64,000 nucleotides of DNA from Lycorma delicatula (taxonomy: Eukaryota > Arthropoda > Insecta > Hemiptera > Fulgoridae), in assembly GCF_047948215.1 (NCBI RefSeq), contig NC_134460.1:124323324-124387323 (forward strand), read 5' to 3'. Positions 43,021 to 56,600 of the stretch are shown here, piece by piece (within the stretch, counting starts at the first letter, position 1; every line of letters begins with the position of its first letter). Below the pieces are notes generated by a model. The model was not told where the DNA came from. It did no database searches and saw nothing but the letters and a program-made list of their open reading frames with translations. The translations under genes and the position numbers were made by a program.

Positions 43021-46000
43021 CAAAAAAAAAAAATTAGCAGCAAATTAATCACTACTTCTAGGATTAAAGCTTTAATTAGTGCTAATGTTACAGTCTAAAT
43101 TTCAATTACTATAGATTTCATGAAATGTCTAAATGGTGAATAAGTTACCAAATTTACATGAAAAATCAACTTTAACATTTTTATTAACTTCATATCATAA
43201 AATGTGCATATAATCTCAAGAAATACATTACATTCAAGAATTTTTAGCAATTGAAAATACACTAAAAACAAAGTCCAATCTTTTTTTTTTCAAAATTAAT
43301 ATAAATCAAATCGATTGATTATATATTTTACAACGTAACTTTAGATTAATATGAATAAAGAAAAATACAAAACATCTAGCAGTTATTGATACAGCAATGA
43401 ATAATTTTTTAAGTACTAGCATGTAAAATCAGTGCTTCTATTCAGTTCATAAAATGCTGAAATGGAATAATCATCTGCTGAATTTACGGGAAAGCAAAAA
43501 CAAAAGATTAAAAAGGAAACTGAATGAAAACATCTTGCTTAAAATCAGAGATTTCATATAAGTGCTTGATAAAAACAATTAAAAAATACAACAAACAAAA
43601 ATGATAAAGGAAATGTTCGGAATTAAAAATTAAAGCAATCGATATAATTCACTAACAAATTACAAACAAGTATAGATTCAAAATTTTAATTGTTTGTTAA
43701 ACCACAGCCTTAAAATACATAAAAAATTAGTACTTGTATGTTCACATTATAAAATACAATTAATAAATAAAACAAACATTCCACAACCTTAAAAACATAC
43801 TATAAAAATTGTAATATTTGTTCATATTCTCTTTTTTTATTTTCACATTATTTTTTACAGCAAAATAATGCATTACTTCAACAACCTAGTATTTAATAGA
43901 ATACAATGAAATCTGATAAATAGAAACAATAATTAAACAAACAAAACTTTACAGATTACTCTTAACTTTATGCCAAATTGAAGCATGTAATTATTACCAT
44001 TTGACTAGCTTAAATGAGACTGCTTTACAAAAGAAAACTTACAAAAATGTGTTTGTTTTTTATAATGTTTGTTTAACATTACGTTAATGTTTTCTCAAAA
44101 AATCAGAAAAATAATAACTGAACTCACTTTTTCAAAAATAAAATACAATACACAACAAGAAATGTAAAATAAAATTATTTCAATTAAAAAAAAAAAAAAT
44201 TACTATAAAAATAACTAATTTTTAAGAAAAAAAAATCGGTGATTAAAAAATAAAATTAGAACATAGTCATCAGAGAACTGCAAAACTACAACGTTAATCC
44301 ATAAACAAAAAAAACCTAGTAAAAACTATAAAATTAAGCATCAAATTACACTACTGTGCATAATAATAATAATTTCAATTTTTTTAATAACTAACAAAAT
44401 TTCTGTAAACAAGTTTTTAAATTGTATTTTATTCTGCAAGAAACTATACAATATAAAATTTTCATAGAATGAAGATAGTCCACTAATTATAACAGATAGT
44501 GCAAAAATACAATGAAGTGGGCTTATATAGATGCATATAAAAAATAAATAAGATGAATTGAAAATAAATAACGATTTTATACTTTATACAACTAATGGAA
44601 AAGGCAAATAACTTTGTACATTTTTCTCACTTAACACACTGCAGTGTACAATTAAGGTTCATTAAATTGGAGTTTAATATTTCAAAATTAATGACAATAT
44701 AGTCCTAAATTCCATTACATCGCAATCACTACATAAATATCGAATTCAACTATAAGAAAAACTAACTTATGTTGTTCAACATACAGAAAAAGTTTGACAC
44801 ATGCAAATTCCTGAACCATTGAACAGAATGCAAATTATCATACTGCTATCAGTATAGATTTTTATACTGACCGATTTGAGAAATTTAATCAACTTAATCA
44901 AATGAACTTTCCTTTATATTATTTCTCTTATGGCTATGGCACATATAAAGCACCTAAAATACAAAAGGCAACAACAGAGTTGCTTTCTCCACAGTAATTA
45001 TGTTCACAACACAGCTAAACCCTATTTTAAACGGAAAGAAATCTTCCCTAAAGAACTGAATTTTATTTACATTCTGTAGGCATCACGAACTAAGTGAATT
45101 GGAGAATTATATTTGATTCAATAAGAAGGTAAGAGGAAACAACCAGTCTACTCCTCACTTTTTCTAGCAAGCGTAAGATTCTTGAAACAGTAAGACTATT
45201 TTCACAAATTGTTTCGCCAAGCCAAAACTGTTTGTTATGACACTTAAAATACAATATACTGTAAAGTCTACATAATTCTAAAATATACATAAAAACTACA
45301 TATGTAATTAAAATTAACATTATTTGATTTCTATAGTTTTTAAAACAATTTTTCTTAATTCTTTTAATTCATAAAGCGGATCAGATTGATAAAATAATCA
45401 TTATTTTATCCACTGGCATCCTCTAAAATTTATTATTTTTAATTTATTTACTTATCAGGAACCCTTCTGATAATGAAGTCTTTGGTTACAATTGGAATTA
45501 GACACGAACAGATAACGATTCTATGTGATGTTTACTTATACTGATTAATCCACATAACAAAAAAATTAAATAGAAAAATCGTGAAAAATAGGTTAGTACA
45601 GTGAGGCACATTTAAAAAGTAAATACTATTTTCAAATGTAGCTGTAAGAGTAATTTGGTTGTTTCTGCAAACATTTTACAGAGCTATTTCATAAATTAGC
45701 TTGCTATAGATGCATTACAGAAGAAACAGTTTCTGAATACATTAGTTTGTTTTGTACATAACAAATGTTAAAGAAAACTGAAAGAACCATCAAATATTTG
45801 CTTTATGAATGTAAGAAATATCAACAGATAAGTGATGTTTATGGTAAAAATGGAATGAATGATGGAATGGTAAGAAAGCAGGCAGAGTAGCTTAGTATAA
45901 TTTGACACAGAAAGGGCAGCAGCCATCTGTTGTTAATAATCTGGTGCAGCTCTTGAGTGATAACATTTTATGATTTTGTCAGTTTTTTGTTACTACTAGT

Positions 46001-47344
46001 AAGAAACTTTCCATCCTAGAGCTTAGCACATCAGGCTAGGAACAATCATCCCTCTAGCCTTACTTTATATAAAGTGAGTCATTTTTCTTGATGTTGAAGC
46101 AGTTCATTGCTTCAAAATATATGATGGCAACAATATAAAAGGAGGTATATAATTCTGACTCTTAGCAGATGGCATCATCATTTTATGAAAAGGAGGTATA
46201 CAGAAAGCAACTCCACACTTTGAGAAAGATCTTAATGTTCCTGATATGTTGAAAAGTAGTTTCACCTTACTATTTCTAAAAGCTGATAGTTCATTTTAAA
46301 TATCCTAGTTAAAATTTTAAAATTACTGTATTCAATTTTTTTACAATCTTTCCCAATTTTAAGTTCCTGATCTGTTTTTATTTAATTTGACTTTTAAGTA
46401 ATATTTTAAGCATCTCAGTTCTGTTACACTATCTACTTACAGTGAGGATTTCAATAAAATGTTAATCATACTTGTTTATACATGTTTACGTCTTAACTCA
46501 GTTAGTTAAATTTGTGTTTTGTTAACTCACAGTTTTTTTTATCCCTTATTTATTGTAGAAAATCAGTATAAGAAAAGCTGTGTTACCACTAAAAATGAAT
46601 TAAATTACAAAATTCATAATAAAAATTTTGTTCTCATAATTTTCAAAATATTTATAAGTAAACTGTTCTTTTCAGTAAAATAGGTGGCTATTACAGTAGT
46701 TTACCTACATTCTTTGATCAGTTGTGCATATTTATTAAAATAAAAAAATGAAAACTACACAAATATGGATTTTTATTATGATATTACTACTAGATCAGAA
46801 GCTTGTACATCAATCAGAAACAGTAAAACTTTTTATGTATTGAAATTTACAAATAATTAATTGGGTAAAAGTTACTAAAGAATTTGTAAAAAAAAGGTGA
46901 AAAGTAAAATGGTGAAATAATTACTAATTCATTACAAACATCTGTCAAAATTAGCCAAACATTCTGGAATACTGAGACCAATAAAATTTGGACTGAGGAA
47001 TAAACAGAAAAGAATTATGCACTTGACAAATTTTAACTCAAATCTACAGAAAAAACTTTTCTTCCAGGTTGGTCACTGTATAAATTAATAAATTTTTTAT
47101 CACTTGATCCTGAAGGCCGCTGCTAAAAGGCCCTAAAATATAATTGTTAGCAATGAGATAATTACCAAAGCAGAAATTGTCTGATGCAAAAAAATTCCTC
47201 TCACGACAATTCTAAAAAAATTTTCTTTATTTTCTTTTATCTGCTTTTTCATCTACATTCAACTGTACACAAAAACCCACATGCCATAAAAAGAAAATGT
47301 AGACAAGTTAAAAATGTAGAATAGTCTAAAAAAATGTAAAGTAT

Positions 47345-47440
47345 CTTGAAATAAAATGAAAATTACCAAGCCTGACCAGGATTCAAAATTATAATTTTTT
47401 AAATGAAAGGCAGATGCTTACCTCCTCTCAATGAAATTAG
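47345..47440 (-). mobile_element. Degraded tRNA-derived SINE (family 1)
   Basis: The minus strand has GGAGGTAAGCATCTGCC and TTTTGAATCCTGGTCAGG, matching the head and B-box region of the SINEs at 2615 and 29209. Tail not defined. Confidence 0.45.
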
Positions 47441-48392
47441 CTGCTTGTTTACAGCTTAGAAGAGAATAATAAAATTAAAGAATCATGAATCATTCTACCA
47501 AATGATTCCAGTAAAAAGTCAATGTGGACTGTTCATTTTTAGAAATTTACAATAACCATTTCAATAAAGGAATATATCAATGTATTACATATTTGTAAAT
47601 TTAAAAATATTTTTACTTCTTTTTTATTCTACAATAAGTTGTTTCCTTGTAATTGAAGAAAAAAATTGATTGTTTCCATAAAACCAAGAGCATATAAAGA
47701 TTCAATTTTCAAAGCATTAACTTACCAACATTTTGTAATTTAATCTCAGAGACTAATGCATAAAATTAGCTATTCTTTTCCTTAAAAATTCTATTAGTGC
47801 ATAACAAATATATTCTAAAAATATTAACTTAAGTTTTATATAAAAGACAAATTATTACTACTAAGTCATAACAATACCAAAAACAGATAAAACAACAGCA
47901 AACTTCATGGTCCCTCTTAACAAACTAACATGTGGTACACAATGTCAGACAGTAACATAGAGATTTAATGATGATAAAAAAAATATATATTATATAAATG
48001 TGTAAAAGGTTTTAAACCCATTCAGCTACCACATCCGATATCACTATAAAAAAGAAAAAAGTACTAAAAACATTAATATCAAAGGTGAATACAATTCAAT
48101 ACAAGTTTTATAAATAATTACTTTAATGCAATCTGTTACAAGGAATATTCAGGCAATCAAAGTCTAATTATGAGGTTTTTTTATACATTAAATAGCCTTT
48201 TTTTCATATAAAAAAAGGCTACATATATAAATATATATGATAATTTCATAAAATATTTAATAAGGTATTATGAAGATAACACCTCACAAGGTATTATAAG
48301 TAAAAGAGAAAATTCTCCCACTTTACCAACACAAACATGTTTATGTGATCTCCATAACTAAGGATTGATCAGAGGTAAATCATTAAGTTCTG

Positions 48393-48395
<3 letters not shown>

Positions 48396-48429
<34 letters not shown>
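48396..48429. repeat. (TA)n microsatellite
   Basis: 17 uninterrupted TA units in intergenic sequence. Confidence 0.9.
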
Positions 48430-48431
<2 letters not shown>

Positions 48432-50747
48432 CACATGTTTAATTGCTGTCTAGAAACAATTTTTTTTGAAAAACTATCAGTTAAAAAGAAAAAACTTCTG
48501 TTTCAGCAGCAAGATAAGCATCCTAGCAAGGGGAAGCAGAAAAAAATCTACATTTTTGAGCACAGAATGCAAACTGGCTTTGCATTCAAAATGTTTTCTT
48601 TCCAATCTTATTAAATTATTTTTTCTTTAAGATTACGATTACATAGTTAGGTTAAATTAGTGTATAAACTTAGTTTAATTTTTTCTTACTAATTACATAT
48701 TAGATTTGTTTTTTCATAAGGCTTTACTGGGCCAATCGGAACCATAAAGGTATGGTTAAATGTAACTGTATAATCTGATATGTAAGAAAGGATGTAAAAA
48801 ATGAATGAAAAATTTGTTTTTAATATTACAAATTGGTTAAATATGGACAAAAATTGGTGTGTATGTAAAAAAATTGTCTCTTAGTAATACGAATGCTTTT
48901 ATGCTGACTTTCTTCAACCAAAGAGTAAACCTTTTTTCTAAAACACGAACATATTTTTTATTGCATGACACAAGTTAATTGTAGGTTAGTAATTGTGAAC
49001 AAAATGAAAAAAAGAAAGAATTATTCAATTTAATAAAGAAATAACACTTACAGTCTTTTAAATTTCAAATTAGCTAAAACAGCCTGGCACTTTTGACAGA
49101 TACTTTTTACAAAATACCAAATAGTCTTGGTATATACTTTTGGAATAATCAATGGCACCTTTGGTGTATAATTTCTTTTTTTAAATGTCTGACACTGAAA
49201 GTGTTAACAAGATCAAAAAAGTGAATTTTCTTAGACCAAATAAAATGAATAAATACAGAAATCCATTTTATGTAGAGATAGGTTTATCAGGTTACAGGTT
49301 ACACATTTCAAAACTTGTTTTTAAATTTATTTCAAGTGAAACAGTAAGTCATGCAGCATAAATGTAAGTTTTTAATATAAATATTTTTTTCTGTATAAAT
49401 GTTTTTATTTAATTTTTTAACCAAAATTTATGGTAAAGATACACAAAAATCAAGCAAAATAAATATTATAAATGTTAAAAGAATAATTTATTTTTAATTT
49501 TAATCAATTTTAAATAATAATATTTAAATTTTTCTGTTTTATTTTAGGAAATTTGGATATTCCTCCACAAAAAAAAAACTTAAAAAATAATTATCATCAA
49601 AGAAACATTCACTAATATAACGATTCTTTATTTTTCCCTTTTTGCCTTTCTACCTTCCCTTTTTACCTTGGAACAGCAAACTAAATAATTCCCAAAAATG
49701 ACTAATTTAAAATATAATAACCATTACATCACATAAGCATAACATTACGTCACATAAGCTATTAATCCAAATGACTTTTTTACTCAATTCAACGAACACA
49801 TACATGAAATTAAGAAGAGAGTGATGGGCAGGCAATCTTAACTCACCTTTTATTATAACTGTACACAAACATCACTACACCAAAATAAAACACATTAAAA
49901 AAAAAATGACAGACACCTTAATAAGCAGCTACATAAAATACTGCTACACTGTTATTCTGAGCATCAAATGTACTTAAACACTCACTCACTACTTATGATA
50001 TTTGGTGTGTTCCACTAATTAAATACATTCAATGTAAAAAATATTTTTATATTTTTGATAATTTTAAATTAAATTACAAAGATAACTGATGTATCATACT
50101 GAAAACATTAAAAAAATTAATAATGCACAAGAGTATGAGCATTCCCTGATTTAGAACCATTGCTTTTTTTTTAAGGTAAAAAGGTATTGCAGGTTACTGT
50201 CTGAATAACAATAAAACATATACAAAAAAAAAATTGAATAAAACAAATGTAACTAAAAATCAAACAGCAGAATGAACCACAGATGAGAACTTATAATAAT
50301 ATACAATTTAATTTTTTTGAGTGTACTAGACCTTATTGTCTGGAAAATCTTTTCAACATTTGTATAATAAAAAATAATAAATTTCATTAAAATAAATTGT
50401 TTTATTTTAAAATGAAAACACTAAAAAAAAAAAAAAAAAAATTCAATGCTAGATGAGAGTTTTGAATACATATATAAGGAGTAAATATAAAAATTTAAGT
50501 TCAAAAATTATTTACACGTACAATTATGATAATAAATATGAAATATGTTTCCTTATAATATAAATACACATGTATAGTATATTAATTATTTTATGAATAT
50601 ATAAATATGCACATAATATTTTTATTTCCATCAATCAATATTATATCACTGGTTAACAATACAGGCGTTTACGCTCTATAAAGGCTTTAATAATAATTAT
50701 AATATTTAAAAAATACCAACAATAAAATAATAGTAACAAATAAAAGA

Positions 50748-50753
50748 TTTATT
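50748..50753 (-). terminator. Possible polyadenylation signal of EMC8/9
   Basis: AATAAA on the minus strand, 119 bases after the TAG stop. Other AT-rich candidates lie downstream, so the site is tentative. Confidence 0.35.
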
Positions 50754-50872
50754 CGAATAGGTATTTCTCCATCCCTGAAATCAAACCGGATTAATACCGG
50801 ACAATTAGCGTACCAGATAAATACTGTATACTCAATCATCAATTGGAATGCGTTCATATAAAAATTCACAAA

Positions 50873-51041
50873 CTACTCTTTCTCAACTTGTGTCAAATCA
50901 TCTATGGTTCTATTGGTCCCTTTATTCCTCCAATCCAAAGAAATATCATCTAAATGGTTGTCAAAATCTATTAGTTGTTCATAATGTTGTCGTTGAAGTA
51001 ATGTAGCAGCAGTATCCAGGCACCTCTCTTCAATCATTAAA
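50873..51041 (-). CDS. EMC8: EMC8/9 terminal exon D
   Basis: 169 nt including the stop. Acceptor TTTTTATAG. Reads LMIEERCLDTAATLLQ, then QHYEQLIDFDNHLDDI and a polar tail ending QVEKE. The frame is open upstream of the acceptor, but phase requires 51041 as the first base. Confidence 0.92.
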
Positions 51042-53585
51042 CTATAAAAAAAATCAAAATATATCACATCAGTAGCTGAAGATTATGAAATTGGCAAAAT
51101 TATAAAATAAAAACATACTTTTAAATTCACTGACCGAGCAAAACTAGGTCTTTTTTAACATAACCTTTTTGCACTTTGCTAATTTGTTTGCATCACAATT
51201 ACAGTTAAGTGTTATCCAATTTTTATGAAATTTTATACTAGAGTTCTTCCTAATAGATTGAATGAAATATGCATAACAATCTTTTATAAAATTTTCCATT
51301 TCAAAATGGTAGTCTGAAGCTACAGATACAGTGCCATCTATTAAGCCTAACGCTTTTGAGTTACTGGCATGCATATACTTTTTGTAGATACTACCTCCTA
51401 AACACTACCTTTGTTCTATGTTTATTATGTGTACTTGAATTAATTCCCTGAGTTAACAATAATTATACTGTCAACTCTCAATGCTTACCACAAAAAGAGG
51501 AACATAAAATTATCTATTTGAATCAACCTTTCTCACTGCTATGATGCACGTAACTTTCTGCATGCATGCCTTTCTTATTGCTGTAATTGCTAGTTTCTTT
51601 CTCACTGTAATGATGTTCACTTTACATCTAGTCCTAATGGTGAACATAGTGAAGGTATCCCTTATAGAACATAAATACCATTCAATTTTACTAATTTGTA
51701 ATAGTACAGTTAACTGTATGAAAAAAGGAAGGCAAATAAAAATCTCTTCACTTACTCTCTTTTTTGTAAGCCATGTATGAATGCTTGCTGTCTCTGAAAT
51801 TTCAGTGGTAAATGTTGTTTCACCATTTACCTCTGAACATCATTTACCACAACCATAATGGTTGTAAAAAGGTTCTACAACCATTATAGTTGTGGTTTCA
51901 AACAAATAGTGAGCTTAAAAAATATTTTTAATAAAAATGTTGGGGTTATATTAGAAGTATCTTCTCAATAGTAATTTGTCAATGTCAGCAGTATCCCTAG
52001 AAATAATGCTTAAGGTATAACTAACACAATAAAATTATGTTTGACATCAATAAGTTTATCAATTTTCATTTATATGAAAGAAGATTTTAGACAAATGTAT
52101 TTTTCTAAAAAATATGCTCCTACTTAATCTACGAGGACTATTTTTTAAGTAAAGTCTGTTTTTTTAATACAAATAAAGATAAACGTTTTCTTAATTTAGT
52201 CTTTACACTTTATGCTTTTTTCTACATAGTTACCTTGTTTGTTTAAACATTTATCATAGAGTTTTATTAAACTGTTTATGCCCACATCATAGAATCAGCC
52301 ACCTATGAAGACAACCCAATCTTCAACCACTGATTTCACTTCTCCATTGGTGTCAAACCACTGATCACGAGAAACACCTTTAGGTAACAGAACAAGTGGT
52401 AATCACTCAGTGCAAGGTTGAGCTGTACAGTGGGTGATCCATTTGCTCCCATCCAAAAGATCTGATTAATTCTAGAGTCTGTGTACAATGCATGACTTCA
52501 TTCAGAATGAAGTCGTGCATTGTCATGCAGCAACAAAATTCCAGATGAAAGTAGACCATGTCACTTATTCTGTATGGCTCGCTGAAGCTTCGTCAAGGTC
52601 TTGCAGTACGCATCTAAGTTTACTGTTGTCCCTTTGGACATAAAATCAATTAACAGGACACCATGTCTATCCCAAAACATAGCTGTTATAATCTTACATG
52701 TTGACATTATTTGTTTGGCTTTCCCATTGACTGGAGATGTGTGTATCATTCCACTGACTGCAACTTTGATGCTGGAGTGATGCAAGAAACCAATGTGGTC
52801 AACCCCCATGACAATGTGGTCCAAAAGTTCATCTTCTTCTTCACTGTATCGGGTAAAAAATGTTAAAGCACTCTTTATTTCCCTTTTTTGGAAGATTTCA
52901 CAATCGATTTTCTGTAGCAATGACCTTAAAACTTGTAGGAATATAAGTGACAAAATGAAAATTGTGAATCACTGATCTTCACAAATTTTTGCGTTAACTT
53001 CCAACACCAAATTGTCTGTGATTACAGAAAGTTGGCCTGGTTACGATTCATAACGGATATTATCCCACCTGTCTTTGAACAGTCTTATCCATTTACACAC
53101 TTTGCTGTCACTCATTGAATTAGGCCTGTAAACCTTACTATCTGACAATGAATGTCTGTTGTTGAGATGTTCCTTGTAGTCAAAAATCGAATCACAGACC
53201 AGATTTCACAATTGGCGGGCTGCTTAATTATTTGAAATATTTCAACGTCACAATATAAACTGTACACAATGACGCTATGACTACAAATGGCATCTGCATT
53301 TGTGAAAGGCGTGCTAGGAGCCATGGTGCATGCACATTTCGACAGCAGTGCAAAATTTACATAGCTAAACCCAATCGGACCTTACTTAAAAAATAGCCCC
53401 TATTCTAAACTTAAATCTACTTCACTTACCTCATTTCAAAACCATAACAGTTTATTATAATCAGATGAGTACAGATTTTATTAAGTACTTAACAGGCTTT
53501 ATCATTATTTGTGCAAAAGGAAAACTGAGATTGAAAAAAGTAGTTAAGGGACTATTATTTCAGATGTCTGAAATAACCCCTTAAC

Positions 53586-53616
<31 letters not shown>

Positions 53617-56600
53617 AGGAATAAGATCAATTTTTAGCTCAATCCAATGTACTATGCAAAGCATTACTACTATCTATGGCATTCTGAGTATATATTATTT
53701 ATACTTTTAGGAATGTACTAATAATAAATAGCAAAAATCCACATTTACAAATTATTTCCTCTAGTTTAATATGAACTATTTTACGAAGCTATATGAAGTT
53801 ATCAAGTAACACATGAAACAACCAACCAGCTAGAGAGAGTTTCAAAACCAAATTGAGACTTAGTTAGGACAAATCAAGTTGTCTCAAATGAAACGCACAA
53901 GGTATATTTCAACCAAGAGCAGACAAAATGATTGATTTTTGTCTATACAAACATCAAACCCAATTATTCTCTAATATCTATAAATATCAGACTGAAAACA
54001 AGCAAAAACAAAATAATTTCATCCCCAAATAAAATGTACAACAGTACTTTATTTTTTTATCTCTTTAATACAACGCAAGTAATAGTTCATATAATGGATC
54101 TTATACAATGGATTTTAAAACAATTAATATTTATAATTAAGTCTAACATATTTTTTATATTAATTAATTAATCAACAGATAATTACCTAGATTTATCTAA
54201 ACGTTTCCATTTTCCTTCAACTGACTGAGATATAATTAAAGGTGATTCATCCATAGTTAATGTTACTCGCTGATTATCCACCTGGAAAAATAAACCAATT
54301 TTTTCCAGTTAGCATATTAAATATAATAGAACTGGACAACAAACTAATTACACTATAATTCATAAAAATATTTGATTTACAAACAATTCTATTTTTTTTA
54401 ACTTTCCTAGTTTTCTGTTGAACTAGACAAAATTTAATTTCCAATCTGTTAAATTCCAATAATTTAAATTGCACTCTGCACACTTATTTTAATATTTTAG
54501 TTCATATTTAAATCAATACATGATAGGATAATTTCAAAATAAAATCAATACAGGATAATTTTTGTTTGTAGATATTCATACTATTACTTTTAGATACAAC
54601 TAAGAAGCATTTTTAGGTACTGGCTTTTTACAACATTAACAATTATAGTCAACAAATCCCTATGAATATTAAATAAGGATCATCCTAGAAATGATTTCTT
54701 TGTCATACTGTTAAATAAAAATAATGAAAGTGGTTCTATTATAAATTAAGTAACAGCTATTTTCATTTAAAAATGAATAACAAATGAAAGTATAAAAACA
54801 TAAAGAATACAGACAATTCACAAAGCAAGATAGCAAATCAAATCAACAGACAAGTACAAGGACTGTACCATATTGTACAGATATGGGAAATCACTATACT
54901 CTTTTCCATAAGACTGCCCAAATTCTCAGAAGTTCAATAAAAATTCTATTCTTATAACCCTTTTCATTCTCATTTCCCACTTCTATTTTATTTCCCTTTT
55001 TCCTGCTGTTGACTATATTAAATTATGTACATACCACAATACAATAAATAACCACAATAAATAGATGGTTATTAAAACTAATCCATGAAATATAGCTGAG
55101 TTTTGCCAAGAGCCAAAATAGAATTTTTGCTAATGGGAGCAAATTGAAAATGACAAACAGAAATTTTTTCTTACAGGTAACAATTATTAACAACACATTT
55201 TTCATTTTATTTCTTAAACATGATTTTACACTTTCAGTACCAGAAATTCAGGCTATATTAGTACCTTTTATATTTAATATTCTGAAATTCCTATTGATTT
55301 TCTTTAAATAAACTGAAATTCATAGCAATAAAGCAAAAACGTTTTAATAAGGTTAAATTTAACATCTTTAATTCAGTGAAATAGGACAAAAGTAGTTCTT
55401 CAAAGACAAGGTTTTTCTTTCAGGATTCATACTAGAGTATAATATTTTTACTAACATGCAACAGATGGGTCTGCTGTAAAATAAATTGGATTCAATAGTA
55501 AAGTACATAATGAAAATTACATATAAAAATTGAAGTGGCGATGAAAGATCTACATCAACTGGTTTCAGATTAAATCCTCAGCAAAGATCCTCTCTTTACA
55601 CATTACTTCATATATCATCTTAATTACTTAAATACTTAGCTATAATAAAACTAAATAAAATACTTAGAATACTTAAAATACTTAGCTATATGCCAAACAT
55701 TGTAATAACAAAAAGAAAACTTTCTTGCCTATAAAATAGAATGATTTCAAAAATTTTCACTTCTGAATTTCTGTGTTGTACAGAGAAAATACTTGGGAAA
55801 TCAAAATAAAACTATTTTATTTACAACAGCAATCACACAAGGATATGTGTTCAATGTTCATTCTGGGTTACGAATTACAAGTACTGTTTTTATAAACAAT
55901 TCCATACAAATTTCTTGAAATATATCACCATACTGTGTTTAATTAAAAATAATTTATATCTGAGAAATAGACTGAATTATCCTGCTATTAACAATAGTTT
56001 AAAATTTACCCTTCACCCCTAATATTCTTTCAGTTACTCCACACTGACCTACACGGTGAATGGTAGAATTTCAGACTTTTATTCAGAAGAGCTGAATTTG
56101 AATTCTCAACAGGTTCTGCGTTTTTAATATACTATACAAATACATCAATGTCATAATCCTATCCATCAGCTTCAAGCTTCTGATAAATTAATTGTAAAAA
56201 AAATTACACAAAAAAATTGAAAATATTTTTACCCTTATGACATTACTTTAAAAGATTATGGAGAAAGGAAAATTTTGTTACTGGGGAAGTAGAATACTAA
56301 AGATGGACAAAGCAGGAGCGATATAAAAAGCTGAATAGCACAGGCGAAATGAGCCTTCAGTCAGAAATATAATTTGTTTACATCAAAAAATTAATTTAAA
56401 TGTCAGGAAAAGATTTTTGAAAGTATATGTTTGAAGCATAGCTTTACATGGAAGTGAAACTTGGACGATCGGAGTACCTGAGAAGAAAAGATTAGAAGCT
56501 TTTGAAATGTGGTGCTACAGGAGAATGTTAAAAATCAGATGGGTGGATAAAGTGACAAATGAAGAGATGTTGTGCCAAATTGATGAAGAAAAAACCACTT

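Larger units (their letters stand above)
43021..50747. other. Intergenic AT-rich sequence, no gene seen
   Basis: About 7.7 kb. Holds a (TA)n tract at 48396-48429, a degraded SINE at 47345-47440 and long A/T runs (e.g. 50425-50442). At 46150-46270 a frame LLADGIIIL followed by TPHFEKDLNVP faintly recalls an RT but is too weak to call. Confidence 0.5.

Noticed and set aside
46080..46270. Possible RT catalytic block (LLADGIIIL)
   Set aside because: Only one weak motif, no neighbouring RT landmarks.
51144..51374. Open minus-strand frame of 76 codons in the EMC8/9 intron, starting MHASNSKALGL
   Set aside because: No recognisable family, no splice context, and it is not colinear with EMC8/9; left as chance or TE-derived.
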